Of a DNA stretch of 64,000 nt, positions 51,918-60,850 are shown one piece after another (positions within the stretch are counted from its first letter, which is position 1; each line of letters opens with the position of its first letter). The stretch is from the NCBI GenBank assembly GCA_944389555.1, contig CALXMU010000001.1:1-64000 (forward strand), written 5' to 3'. This DNA is from an uncultured Alphaproteobacteria bacterium. GTDB taxonomy: Bacteria > Pseudomonadota > Alphaproteobacteria > Rs-D84. A program made the translations under genes and the position numbers. The notes beneath the pieces are model-generated. The model had not been told where the DNA came from. It saw only the letters and a program-made list of their open reading frames with translations, and made no database searches.

Positions 51918-51928
51918 AGTTATTCCTT

Positions 51929-54481
51929 TCATCCGAATAAATTCAATTGTGTCTTCCCAGCGTTTGGTTCAGACACTTTTGCTTCTTTTCTCTCCCCTTT
52001 TTTATTTTCTGCTTTTTTCTCTACCGGTGCAATATCCGCGCATAACGTTTCATTATGAGACTCTAAACCAGACAAGACCTCTTCGGCACGTTCTACGACC
52101 GATTTCGGCATACCCGCCATCTTAGCAACTTGTATTCCATATGAACGATTGGCTACACCCGCAACTATCTTATGCATAAAGATTATTTCGTTGTTATGTT
52201 CGCGAACATCTATTGTTAAACACGATACATTTTGCAACTGCCCCTGATTGCAACCTACCAGTGCTGTCAATTCATGGTAATGCGTTGCGAAAAGAGTTCT
52301 TGGTTGTAACTTGTTCAAATATTCCAATACGGCCTGCGCAATGGCCATGCCATCGTATGTGGAAGTTCCGCGCCCTATTTCATCAAAAATTATAAAAGAG
52401 GCCTTCGTCGCCCGACTTAAAATATTTGCTGTTTCACTCATTTCCACCATAAATGTAGATTGACCTGCGGCAAGGTTATCCGACGCACCAACGCGACTAA
52501 ATAGTTGATCACAAACGCCGATTGTTGCACGCACCGCAGGAACGAAAGAACCTAAATGAGCCAACACAACCAATAGTGCATTTTGCCGTAAATATGTAGA
52601 TTTACCGGCCATATTCGGCCCCGTCAATAACGCAATAGATTTTACATTTAAGTTGCAATCGTTCTTAACAAAGTTATCGCCACGACTTCTTAACACAAAG
52701 TCAATAACAGGATGTCGACCGCCGACCACATCAAACGCGACATCATTTGTTATTTCGGGTCTTACCCAAGAATATTTATCAGCGACAACAGCCAATGAAT
52801 ACCATACATCTAGGTCTGCTAATAATTCTGCCGTTGCTAATAAATCATCAGAAACGTTGCGTATTTTTTCAATCAATCTAGATATTATTTCGGTTTCTAT
52901 CGCGGCAGATTTCTCAGCCGCGCTTCGAACATCGTTATCTAAATCAATCAATCGTGCAGTGGTAAAGCGCATATTACCAGCCATGGTTTGTCGATGGATA
53001 AAACCAGATTCTGGTTTCATCAAAGATTCTGCTCTAGTACTTGGAACTTCTATAAAATACCCCAAAATATTATTATATTTTATTTTAAGATTATGTACGC
53101 CAGTTGCTGCGGCATACTCTGCCTGCATTCCAGCAATTGTTTCTTTTGCACCATGCGCCAAACCACGCATATTATCCAAAGTTACGTCAAACCCCATACG
53201 AATTACATCACCATCACGAAAGAACGTAGGTAATTCATCGCTTAAAGCAGAATTTAACTCTAACGCTAATTCGTCGTGAGTATTTATATTTGCAAACCGT
53301 ACAGCCAAATCTGAGTCTAATCTAGTACCTAAAATTTTTGCATTTGGTAATTCAATTAAAAAATCTGCGATATGACGCATGTCTCTTGGAGTCCCGCGCC
53401 CAGACAACAATCTTGACAAACTACGCCCTACGTCTGGAACAGAAGATAACGTTGATGAAACAGTTCCCATAACATCAGTATTTATCATAAGATGCCCAAT
53501 ATGTCCCTGCCGACGCTTTATTTCGTCCACATCACCAGATAACGTACGTAAATACGCCCGTAATTTACGCGCGCCAGCCGCCGTTTTTGTATTGTCCAAA
53601 ACATCTGTTAAGCATACCCCACCGTCATTTATAGGGGCGTCTATTTCTAAGCTTTTCCACGTTGCAGAATCTATCAACAATTGCCGACCGGATTTATATA
53701 CATAAGGCGCACGAAAAGTAATTGATGCACCGCGTTGAGTATTAAATAAATATCCGGCCAATAATCTAATTGCACTATCAGAATCAGACGCAACTGCATC
53801 ATCTGGTTTCACAGCAGCACCAAAAACGCTAGAAACAATTTTATCTATATCTGTACGATGATATAATTTTTCATATACCGGTGTGGTTTTAAAAACGTCA
53901 CGTAAATGCATAATCGTTTCGTTTTCTGCCAATCCTTCCGGATATATTACTTCCGCAGGGTTTATGCGAACCAAATCATCCAGAACATCTGCAGTTTTCC
54001 CTATAAAAAACTCACCCGTAGAAATATCACAACCTGCAATATCAAATTGCCCGTCACTTGTTAAAACTACCGCAATCAAAAAATTAGAGTTCTTAGGCGT
54101 CAGTAAATTTTCATCTGTCAAAGTACCTGGAGTTAAAACACGAATTATTTTTCTATCTATAAATTTATGACCGCGAGCCTTTGCTTCCGCCGGTGTTTCC
54201 ATCTGTTCTACTAATGCGACCCTAAAACCCGCACGAACAAGTCTGCCGAAATAATTATCCGCAGCATGCCACGGGATCCCACACATAGGGATATTTTCGC
54301 CGTCCGCGTCAGTTCCACGTTGCGTTAATACCAAACCTAAATTCTGACTTATTGTCTTTGCGTCTTCAAAAAAAGCCTCATAAAAATCCCCCAAACGAAA
54401 CATCAACAACGCGTCAGGATTTTCTTCCTTCATATCAACGTATTGTTGCATAACTGGGGTCAACTTACTTTTATCTGCCAC
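51929..54481 (-). CDS. mutS: DNA mismatch repair ATPase MutS
   Basis: 850 aa. Recognises mispairs and small loops. Mismatch-binding domain with MFRLGDFYEAFFEDA (the FxE Phe/Glu), core, clamp and the ABC-type ATPase with TGPNMAGKSTYLRQ and DEIGRGTSTYDGMAIAQAVLEYL. C-terminus has a Lys-rich linker then TQLNLFG. Starts with GTG preceded by GGA; 10 nt after xseB. Confidence 0.97.
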   Translation of the reverse strand: MADKSKLTPVMQQYVDMKEENPDALLMFRLGDFYEAFFEDAKTISQNLGLVLTQRGTDADGENIPMCGIPWHAADNYFGRLVRAGFRVALVEQMETPAEAKARGHKFIDRKIIRVLTPGTLTDENLLTPKNSNFLIAVVLTSDGQFDIAGCDISTGEFFIGKTADVLDDLVRINPAEVIYPEGLAENETIMHLRDVFKTTPVYEKLYHRTDIDKIVSSVFGAAVKPDDAVASDSDSAIRLLAGYLFNTQRGASITFRAPYVYKSGRQLLIDSATWKSLEIDAPINDGGVCLTDVLDNTKTAAGARKLRAYLRTLSGDVDEIKRRQGHIGHLMINTDVMGTVSSTLSSVPDVGRSLSRLLSGRGTPRDMRHIADFLIELPNAKILGTRLDSDLAVRFANINTHDELALELNSALSDELPTFFRDGDVIRMGFDVTLDNMRGLAHGAKETIAGMQAEYAAATGVHNLKIKYNNILGYFIEVPSTRAESLMKPESGFIHRQTMAGNMRFTTARLIDLDNDVRSAAEKSAAIETEIISRLIEKIRNVSDDLLATAELLADLDVWYSLAVVADKYSWVRPEITNDVAFDVVGGRHPVIDFVLRSRGDNFVKNDCNLNVKSIALLTGPNMAGKSTYLRQNALLVVLAHLGSFVPAVRATIGVCDQLFSRVGASDNLAAGQSTFMVEMSETANILSRATKASFIIFDEIGRGTSTYDGMAIAQAVLEYLNKLQPRTLFATHYHELTALVGCNQGQLQNVSCLTIDVREHNNEIIFMHKIVAGVANRSYGIQVAKMAGMPKSVVERAEEVLSGLESHNETLCADIAPVEKKAENKKGERKEAKVSEPNAGKTQLNLFG

Positions 54482-54491
54482 GGTAAATCCA

Positions 54492-54695
54492 TTATGCTTG
54501 TGCAGGGGTAACTTTTAATGTTTCAATTTTCAATTCTGCTTCTTTTAACAATTGTTCGCAATAAGCCTTTAATTTTATTCCCTGCTCATACGCAGCAACA
54601 GAATCAGCCAACGGCAATTCACCGGATTCCATTTTTTTTACTAATTCCGTTAATTGTTTATAAGCTTCTTCAAAAGATAATTTTTTATCGTCCAT
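54492..54695 (-). CDS. xseB: Exodeoxyribonuclease VII small subunit
   Basis: 67 aa. LSFEEAYKQLTELVKKMESGELPLADSVAAYEQGIKL is the XseB signature. Forms the ExoVII complex with XseA, not in this window. AAAGG upstream of the ATG at 54695; the frame extended upstream codes for nothing recognisable. Confidence 0.92.
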   Translation of the reverse strand: MDDKKLSFEEAYKQLTELVKKMESGELPLADSVAAYEQGIKLKAYCEQLLKEAELKIETLKVTPAQA

Positions 54696-54767
54696 AAATA
54701 AACCTTTTATTACAAACCAACCATACAAAAACAAACACAAAAAGGCAAAGATTTTTTGAACCAGACC

Positions 54768-54790
54768 GATAAAAAACCGCCAAACGGCGG
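54768..54790 (-). terminator. infC terminator
   Basis: AAAACCGCC-GTTT-GGCGGTTTT on the minus strand followed by TTATC; placed right after the infC stop. Confidence 0.85.
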
Positions 54791-54793
54791 TTT

Positions 54794-55342
54794 TTATTTT
54801 GCTGGCGCAATTATTATGGATTTCGTTCTTTCGTCTGGTTTTGACTTAGATTCCAACGTACCTTTATCGCCGACAATTTCCATTATTTTGGCAAATAATT
54901 CTGGTACAGCGTCTTTACCGCGTGCAAGAACCTTTTTAGAACCACGGGTCATGACGGCGATTTTTACTTTGTTGCCCTCACCCAAGAATTCAAAAACTTT
55001 TTTCATTTTAATGTTTAGGTCGTTTTCTTCAATAAACGGTTTAACCCAAACTTCTTTCATTTCAACGGTTTTCTGATTTTTACGAGCCTCCGAAGCGCGT
55101 TTCTTTTGCTCGTATTTGAACTTACCAAAATCCATTATTTTGGTTATTGTGATATCACCGTTAGTACTAATTTCAACCAAATCTAACCCTTCATCTGCGG
55201 CCATTTGCAAAGCCTGAGATGTCGGCATCATTCCCAGATTCTGTCCGGTTGAACTGATTACCTGAACGGATTTAGCAAAAATCCGATTATTTATGCGCGG
55301 GCCCGTATCCCGGCGATTATCTCGGTTAAATGACGTTTTAAT
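54794..55342 (-). CDS. infC: Translation initiation factor IF-3, ATT start codon
   Basis: 182 aa, standard IF-3 length. It binds the 30S subunit and proofreads start-codon choice. N-terminal domain: TGPRINNRIFAKSVQVI and QNLGMMPTSQALQMA; C-terminal domain: KKVFEFLGEGNKVKIAVMTRGS. The first ATG in frame (55231) is well inside the N-domain. Upstream to the next in-frame stop there is no ATG, GTG or TTG; an ATT at 55342 lies 6 nt after a perfect AAGGAG. E. coli infC also starts with AUU, which lets IF-3 repress its own synthesis, so this start is strongly supported. Confidence 0.93.
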   Translation of the reverse strand: MKTSFNRDNRRDTGPRINNRIFAKSVQVISSTGQNLGMMPTSQALQMAADEGLDLVEISTNGDITITKIMDFGKFKYEQKKRASEARKNQKTVEMKEVWVKPFIEENDLNIKMKKVFEFLGEGNKVKIAVMTRGSKKVLARGKDAVPELFAKIMEIVGDKGTLESKSKPDERTKSIIIAPAK

Positions 55343-55348
55343 TTTACG

Positions 55349-55354
55349 CTCCTT
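55349..55354 (-). promoter_or_regulatory. Shine-Dalgarno defining the infC ATT start
   Basis: AAGGAG on the minus strand, 6 nt before ATT (55342-55340). Confidence 0.8.
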
Positions 55355-55379
55355 TTAAAGGTTATGACGCAATTATGAT

Positions 55380-56177
55380 CTATTTATTAGTGCTTTTCAA
55401 CAAATTTTGAACTTCCTGCAACGCGTTCCATGCGTCTCGTTTAGCTGCTGGTTTCAATATCAAATAATTAGGATGATAAATTGGCATAACAGTTACCCCA
55501 GACACCAAAGTTACCGCCATACCGTGACCACGAGGCAAAGAAACTTCCGCAATTTCTGCGGCGGATAAAGTTCCCAACGTTAAAATTAAATCTGGTTTTA
55601 ACAATTCTAAAACGCGGTTTACGAACGGACGCGCCAAATCTAATTCATCGCGCGTCGGAGTACGACCACCAGGTGTACGCCAAAAAACCAACGGAACAAT
55701 AGATACTACTTCCCTTCCCATACCGATTGCAGATAACATTTTGTCTAACAACTCTCCTGCGGCCCCTGATAAAATATGTCCGGTTGCGTCGTCTTCACCA
55801 CCTGGCACATCAGTAACTATTACTAAACCATTAGGTTTCTGTGCGACATGCGGTAAAACCACGCGCGTCACTCCGGCACGCAAAGGATGATTAAACTCTG
55901 AAATCATACGACATAAAGCCCCCATATCCGCAGGTCGCGCAGCCATTGCGGCCGCCGTATCAATTGTTATTGCTTGCTGTGGCGCTATTGGTGGAACTAT
56001 AGAAGTCTGAGTACGTCCCACATTATTGGTCGCATCTTGCGTAACTATTTTAGGATTTCTTTCTGAATCAGAAGAAACAAACGCGGCTTTCGCCACAGGT
56101 GCCAACGCCATTGGTATGTCTGTCAATTCCCATTTGACGCCAGACAAAACTAAATCCCTTAAATCATACTCGTTCAT
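55380..56177 (-). CDS. Uracil-DNA glycosylase family 4-like protein, Fe-S cysteines missing
   Basis: 265 aa. Contains the family order VTDVPGGEDDATGHILSGAAGELLDKML (normally GEAPGxxED...G..G.LL), LILTLGTLSAAEI and PIYHPNYLI (motif 2 HPxxL). Removes uracil from DNA in typical members. Only one Cys is present: the positions for the four [4Fe-4S] ligands read FNHP and ARPF instead of Cys. Long N-terminal linker (about 100 residues, Ala/Pro-rich). An altered or non-metal variant, possibly inactive. Confidence 0.7.
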   Translation of the reverse strand: MNEYDLRDLVLSGVKWELTDIPMALAPVAKAAFVSSDSERNPKIVTQDATNNVGRTQTSIVPPIAPQQAITIDTAAAMAARPADMGALCRMISEFNHPLRAGVTRVVLPHVAQKPNGLVIVTDVPGGEDDATGHILSGAAGELLDKMLSAIGMGREVVSIVPLVFWRTPGGRTPTRDELDLARPFVNRVLELLKPDLILTLGTLSAAEIAEVSLPRGHGMAVTLVSGVTVMPIYHPNYLILKPAAKRDAWNALQEVQNLLKSTNK

Positions 56178-56190
56178 AACGCGTTTTTCC

Positions 56191-56219
56191 TTGCTTTTAC
56201 AAACCTTTTATTCTAAAAT
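56191..56219 (+). promoter_or_regulatory. pal promoter
   Basis: TTGCTT (56191-56196), 17 nt, TAAAAT (56214-56219). AAGGGAG then precedes the ATG at 56256. Confidence 0.55.
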
Positions 56220-56255
56220 AGAACACGAGCAACAGAAACTCAAGGGAGTATTTTC

Positions 56256-56672
56256 ATGAAAATCAAAAACTTTGCTATGTTGGCTGGTGTTGCAGGTTTG
56301 TTGGCCGCTTGTGGTGGCTCTTCAATCGTAGAACCAGCTGATTTGAACGATCAACGTGTATTCTTCGCGTTCAATTCATCTGAAATTTCTGATGAAGCGC
56401 GTGATAACCTGTTGGGTCAATCTTTGTACATGAAGAATCATGGTGATGTAAAAATCCAAATTGCTGGTAACTGCGACGAACGCGGTTCCACAGAATACAA
56501 CTTGGCATTGGGCGCACGTCGTGCAAACGCAGCCAAAGAAGTATTGGTAAAAGACGGTATTGATTCATCACGTATTTCCACAATTTCTTATGGTAAAGAA
56601 CGTCCATTGGTCCAGGGTACTGGCGAAGAAGTTTGGAAATGGAATCGTAACGCCACAACAACAGTTAAATAA
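56256..56672 (+). CDS. pal: Peptidoglycan-associated lipoprotein Pal
   Basis: 138 aa. Lipobox LLAACG; OmpA-type domain with VFFAFNSSEIS, IAGNCDERGSTEYNLALGARRANAAK and SYGKERP, the Pal pattern. Links outer membrane to peptidoglycan in the Tol-Pal complex; tolB and other tol genes are not adjacent. Divergent from the UDG-like gene. Confidence 0.93.
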   Translation: MKIKNFAMLAGVAGLLAACGGSSIVEPADLNDQRVFFAFNSSEISDEARDNLLGQSLYMKNHGDVKIQIAGNCDERGSTEYNLALGARRANAAKEVLVKDGIDSSRISTISYGKERPLVQGTGEEVWKWNRNATTTVK

Positions 56673-56687
56673 TTATAATTTAATTGT

Positions 56688-56718
56688 AAAAAAACACCGG
56701 CAAATGTCGGTGTTTTTT
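56688..56718. terminator. Terminator after pal
   Basis: ACACCG-GCAAATGT-CGGTGT followed by TTTTTT. Confidence 0.85.
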
Positions 56719-56745
56719 ATTCGTATTCTTTGATAATAAAATTAG

Positions 56746-56770
56746 TAAAAAATACCGGCGAAAGCCGGTT
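56746..56770 (-). terminator. parB terminator
   Basis: ACCGGC-TTTC-GCCGGT on the minus strand followed by ATTTTTT, just after the parB stop. Confidence 0.8.
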
Positions 56771-56773
56771 TAT

Positions 56774-57649
56774 TTATTTTGTTAATTTATCAATTAGTTC
56801 TTGCATTTGAACGCGCGTTGCAAAAGATAATATTATCTGCCCTGCCCCGCCACGTCTTTCCTGCAGTTTTACTTTTACCCCCAATGCATCCGATATTTTA
56901 AATTCAATATCCCGAACGACTTTCGGATCCATAGTTTTAGCAACGTATGCGCGACTTGTCGTCTTACGCGCGGCGCCCTTTACTAATTTTTCTGCTTCAA
57001 CCACAGACATCTTATTATTAACTATCTGTTTCGCTAATTCCGTTGGTTTTTCAGCTACAACCAGTAAACGAGCCTGTGACGCTGACAAATTCCCCTTCTC
57101 TACCATACTTTTGACATCTGCCGGTAAGGTATCTAAACGCATTGTATTTTTTATATAACTTTCCGACTTACCTATTAAACGTGCAACATCAGATAACTCA
57201 TAACCACACTTATCCATAATGTTTTTATATGCGTTGCTTTCTTCTATAGGATTCAAATTCTCGCGTTGAACATTTTCAATCAACGCTATTTCCATCGCGC
57301 TTTCTGGTGTAATTTGTTTTACTAACGCAGGGATTTCTGTTAATCCAGCCAATTTGCTGGCACGAAAACGACGTTCACCAGCAACAATTTCATACATATA
57401 AGGCTTTCCAGAAACGGCGCGTAATAAAATAGGTTGCAAAACCCCCTTCTCTTTTATAGACGCGGCCAAATCTGCTAATTCATCTTCTGTAAATGTTTTA
57501 CGCGGCTGGTCTGGATTAGCCCCAATCTGAGTTAACGGAATTTGCTTTACAACAACGCGCTCTGTTCCAGTTAAAATGGATATATCAGGTATAGCCCCCA
57601 TTTCTTTATTCAAATCGGCCAAACCACGCCCTAGACCAAATTTAGACAT
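56774..57649 (-). CDS. parB: Chromosome-partitioning protein ParB
   Basis: 291 aa. Binds parS and spreads as a CTP-dependent clamp. N-terminal GADxxxP-like QIGANPDQPRKTF, CTP-site motifs GERRFRASKLAGLTEIPAL and ENVQRENLNPIEE, helix-turn-helix LSDVARLIGKSESYIKNTMRL and a C-terminal dimerisation end. Starts 3 nt after parA. Confidence 0.95.
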   Translation of the reverse strand: MSKFGLGRGLADLNKEMGAIPDISILTGTERVVVKQIPLTQIGANPDQPRKTFTEDELADLAASIKEKGVLQPILLRAVSGKPYMYEIVAGERRFRASKLAGLTEIPALVKQITPESAMEIALIENVQRENLNPIEESNAYKNIMDKCGYELSDVARLIGKSESYIKNTMRLDTLPADVKSMVEKGNLSASQARLLVVAEKPTELAKQIVNNKMSVVEAEKLVKGAARKTTSRAYVAKTMDPKVVRDIEFKISDALGVKVKLQERRGGAGQIILSFATRVQMQELIDKLTK

Positions 57650-57652
57650 AAA

Positions 57653-58423
57653 TTATTCCCCCTGTAATTTCTGAACAACCTCTGTTGCGACACGCAAATA
57701 AGCCTGAGCCCCACTAGAATTAAAATCATAAAACAGTGCCGGTTTCCCATGACTTGGTGCCTCTGACACCCGTATATTGCGCGGTATCACAGTCTTAAAA
57801 ACAGCATCACCAAACGTCTTTCTAACATCATCTTCGACTATACGCGTAATGCCGTAACGTTTATCGTACATTGTTAACAAAACCCCAAGTATCTCTAATT
57901 CAGGATTCCATTTGTTTTTTATTTCACCGATAGAACGCACCAAATGACTTATTCCTTCCAACGCATAAAATTCACATTGCAGCGGAATTATAACATTATT
58001 CGCTGTCGTTAAAGCGTTCAAAGTTAAAAAACCCATTGCCGGCGGACAATCTAACAAAATATAATCGTAATATTCATATAGCGGCATCAAAGCATCGCGC
58101 AAACGATACTCACGATTTTCCATATCTAACAAATCAACCTCTGCCCCGGACAACGCCATTGAAGAAGGCATAATATGCAACCCCGGTACAGCAGTAGACA
58201 AAACATTGTCGGCCGCGCTGGCGGTTCCCATTAAAACACCATAAACACTTTGTGGATGCGCAGCACGAACAAAACCCAACCCTGTACCGGCATTTCCCTG
58301 CGGATCTAAATCAACCAGTAAAACTTGTTTTTTTATTGTTGCCAACGACGCCGCAATGTTTATCGCCGTAGTAGTCTTGCCAACGCCGCCCTTTTGATTA
58401 GCAAATGCAATTATTTGTACCAT
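57653..58423 (-). CDS. parA: Chromosome-partitioning ATPase ParA (Soj)
   Basis: 256 aa. Deviant Walker A KGGVGKTTTAINIAASLA, DPQGNAGTGLG and Walker B LLDCPPAMGF. Moves ParB-parS complexes to the poles. AGGA lies upstream of the ATG. No N-terminal DNA-binding domain, so it is the chromosomal class. Confidence 0.95.
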   Translation of the reverse strand: MVQIIAFANQKGGVGKTTTAINIAASLATIKKQVLLVDLDPQGNAGTGLGFVRAAHPQSVYGVLMGTASAADNVLSTAVPGLHIMPSSMALSGAEVDLLDMENREYRLRDALMPLYEYYDYILLDCPPAMGFLTLNALTTANNVIIPLQCEFYALEGISHLVRSIGEIKNKWNPELEILGVLLTMYDKRYGITRIVEDDVRKTFGDAVFKTVIPRNIRVSEAPSHGKPALFYDFNSSGAQAYLRVATEVVQKLQGE

Positions 58424-58540
58424 ATTATTATATCCTACATAAAATTATTCTTGGTTAAAGAATAGAATAAACCAAACGATTCGGTCAAGATAATAATATT
58501 TACAAAAATAAAAACGCACTAAAAACAATATATTATTGTT

Positions 58541-58556
58541 TGTTTCACATGAAACA
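58541..58556. other. parS centromere site 1
   Basis: TGTTTCACATGAAACA, a perfect palindrome with a single purine change from the consensus centre (TGTTTCACGTGAAACA). It lies 118 nt upstream of parA. Confidence 0.88.
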
Positions 58557-58635
58557 AAAAGCAAAAAATTTATCGTCAAAAAGTCTTTTCGACTTTTAAC
58601 ACTATAAAATACACTATTTTCAATATGTTATTTTT

Positions 58636-58651
58636 TATTTCACATGAAACT
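58636..58651. other. parS centromere site 2 (degenerate)
   Basis: TATTTCACATGAAACT: the 12-bp core TTTCACATGAAA is intact, flanking positions differ. It overlaps the end of rsmG by two bases. Confidence 0.65.
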
Positions 58652-59207
58652 ACCGGCAATTTTTTATTATTATGATAGACCCGTCGCCGGTCTTTGACGG
58701 GTGTAATTCATAATCAAATTTATACTTATGTTGTGCTTCTTCTATTTCTGCCGGTATTTCCCGGCCTTTTAATAAATACATTGACCGATTGGTTTTGGCC
58801 ACGTAATCCATAATTTTTATTAGCGGAGCAAATGCGCGTGCCGTAAAAACAATTTTCTGATTACGGGGTAGGGTGGATACATAATTTTCTACTCGCCCAT
58901 GATAAATAGTCAGATTATCAAGTCCAAGTTCTTTCTTTACCGCTGTTAAAAAAGCAACTTTTTTACCAATCGATTCAACACAAACCACATTCCAGCCAAG
59001 AATAGCCAAAACAACACCTGGGAACCCTGCGCCGCTTCCTAGGTCAACTACATTTGCATCTTGTGGTAAATATTCGGCCAATTGAGCACTATCAGCAAAA
59101 TGCCTTTGCTCTATATCGTTCAACGTACTTGGCGCAACTAAATTCATGCGTTTTGACCAATCGCGCAACAGTTCCGCGTATTTATTAAATTTTGCTTTAT
59201 TATTCAT
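58650..59207 (-). CDS. rsmG: 16S rRNA m7G527 methyltransferase
   Basis: 185 aa. Methylates G527 of 16S rRNA. NLVAPSTLNDIEQRHFADSAQL, SAM-binding DLGSGAGFPGVVLAI and TARAFAPL match RsmG (GidB). It is shorter than E. coli (207 aa). -10 TACAAT with the extended TGC element lies 7 nt before the ATG. Usually mnmG sits upstream; here it is replaced by a TPR gene. Confidence 0.92.
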   Translation of the reverse strand: MNNKAKFNKYAELLRDWSKRMNLVAPSTLNDIEQRHFADSAQLAEYLPQDANVVDLGSGAGFPGVVLAILGWNVVCVESIGKKVAFLTAVKKELGLDNLTIYHGRVENYVSTLPRNQKIVFTARAFAPLIKIMDYVAKTNRSMYLLKGREIPAEIEEAQHKYKFDYELHPSKTGDGSIIIIKNCR

Positions 59208-59214
59208 AAAGATT

Positions 59215-59220
59215 ATTGTA
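59215..59220 (-). promoter_or_regulatory. -10 element of rsmG (leaderless type)
   Basis: Minus-strand TGC-TACAAT (extended -10) followed by 7 nt to the ATG at 59207. Confidence 0.45.
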
Positions 59221-59233
59221 GCATAAATTCACT

Positions 59234-60850
59234 ATGAAAAAAGTAGAAACATTATTTATTGGTGGGGCGTTGGTTGCTGTTATAGCAATCGCGACTGGTG
59301 CTTTTTGGTATGAACATTACTCGGCAAACGCCGGTAAAAATCATACGTATCCAGAATCTAAATACGGCGCTTTTTTGGCTGCGCAGCATGCAATTTATGT
59401 AAATGATTTTGAAAACGCGTCAAAATATTCTGCTAAATTGACGGATACAGACTATCCCATTGTTCAATCGACAAAGTTTTTATCCGACTTTTTAAGCGGT
59501 AAATTACCTGATGAAGTAGTGGTTTTAGAAGAAGAAAAAACTGCTGCGTCACGTTTAATTTATGACGCATATCTTGTTCAAAAAGATGATTGGAATTCTT
59601 TATATCAGCGGCACAAAAAAGATGATTCTGCACTTGCGGCGCCGTTACGAATTTGGGCTTCTGTTGCCAATGACAAAGAAAAAGATGCCTTAAAATTCGT
59701 GAAAGATTTACCAACAAATGAATCATGGCAAAACTTTGTCACTGGACAAATATATGCCGAAAGCGGCGATATTACCAAGGCTGCAGAGGCATTTGCAAAA
59801 GTTCGCGTAGATTTTATGAATATAAATGACTATTTGTACCTTATGTCTTTTTATCATCATAATAATCTAATGGATGCGGCTCATAAATTACATGATGATT
59901 TCACTGCGCGCCCGGGTGGCATGTATATGTTAGATTATGAAAACATACCAGATTGGTCAATGTTTTCTGGGCTAAAAAATGAATTGGCATTCAGTCTTGT
60001 TCAGACGGTATCGCACACTCAGATTATGATGTACTCTGATTTATCAATTTTGCTGCTTCGTTTTGCTCAGATAACCAGCCCCGATTTCGGTAAAAACAGT
60101 GATGCCATAAACTACTATTTAGGTCAGTTTTTCTATAACAATGTGGGCGATTACGAAAAATATTTTGGCAGCATATCAAAAGATAGCCCGTTTTATCTTT
60201 TCGCTGTACTACGTCAAGCCGAAAAAAGCGGTGATGTGAAAGTATTAGAAAATGCAATTAAAGAAAATCCTTTGTTTGTACCGGCCATCAATAAACTTAT
60301 CGCATACAACGTTCAAAACGGTTCAAAACGCGCGGCTTTACGCGTTGTGAACATGACCCTAGAAGACGAGAATTTAACCGAATTAGGACGAGCGTTTTTC
60401 TTAAAGAGCAGGGCACACGTATATTATGTTTTTGACGAGTTGGATAAAGCGCAAGCAGACTTGCATGAAGCATCAAAAGATCTGCCATTAGACGGTGAAA
60501 TTTTAGCGTTACAAGCAAAAATATGGGCAGCTCAGGGAAGAGAAATTGAAAATGCGTACGATTACGCGATGACTTTAGTAAAACAAGACCCTACAGATAT
60601 TATTGCGTGGGATACATTGGCGCGCGTAATAACTGTACGAGAAGGAATAGAACCGGCTCTTGACGTACTTGTACGAGTCGGTGAAGTTTCTGCGTCTTGT
60701 TCTTCTTTATTTGAACAATTAGGTGACTTATACGTTGCCGCAGGGGACAAAAAATTAGCATATGATGCATATTTACGTGCTATTGAACTGTCTGATGACG
60801 GGTTGGTAGTTGTCCCAAAAATCCAAAAGAAATTAAGGGAAGTAAAATGA
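59234..60850 (+). CDS. Membrane-anchored TPR-type helical repeat protein
   Basis: 538 aa. One N-terminal membrane helix (LFIGGALVAVIAIATGAFWYEHY), then helical repeats throughout, clearest at the C-terminus (LFEQLGDLYVAAGDKKLAYDAYLRAIEL; AFFLKSRAHVYYVFDELDKAQADLHEAS). Probably periplasmic scaffold. Overlaps gpsA by ATGA, so both are one unit. No specific family recognised. Confidence 0.75.
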   Translation: MKKVETLFIGGALVAVIAIATGAFWYEHYSANAGKNHTYPESKYGAFLAAQHAIYVNDFENASKYSAKLTDTDYPIVQSTKFLSDFLSGKLPDEVVVLEEEKTAASRLIYDAYLVQKDDWNSLYQRHKKDDSALAAPLRIWASVANDKEKDALKFVKDLPTNESWQNFVTGQIYAESGDITKAAEAFAKVRVDFMNINDYLYLMSFYHHNNLMDAAHKLHDDFTARPGGMYMLDYENIPDWSMFSGLKNELAFSLVQTVSHTQIMMYSDLSILLLRFAQITSPDFGKNSDAINYYLGQFFYNNVGDYEKYFGSISKDSPFYLFAVLRQAEKSGDVKVLENAIKENPLFVPAINKLIAYNVQNGSKRAALRVVNMTLEDENLTELGRAFFLKSRAHVYYVFDELDKAQADLHEASKDLPLDGEILALQAKIWAAQGREIENAYDYAMTLVKQDPTDIIAWDTLARVITVREGIEPALDVLVRVGEVSASCSSLFEQLGDLYVAAGDKKLAYDAYLRAIELSDDGLVVVPKIQKKLREVK

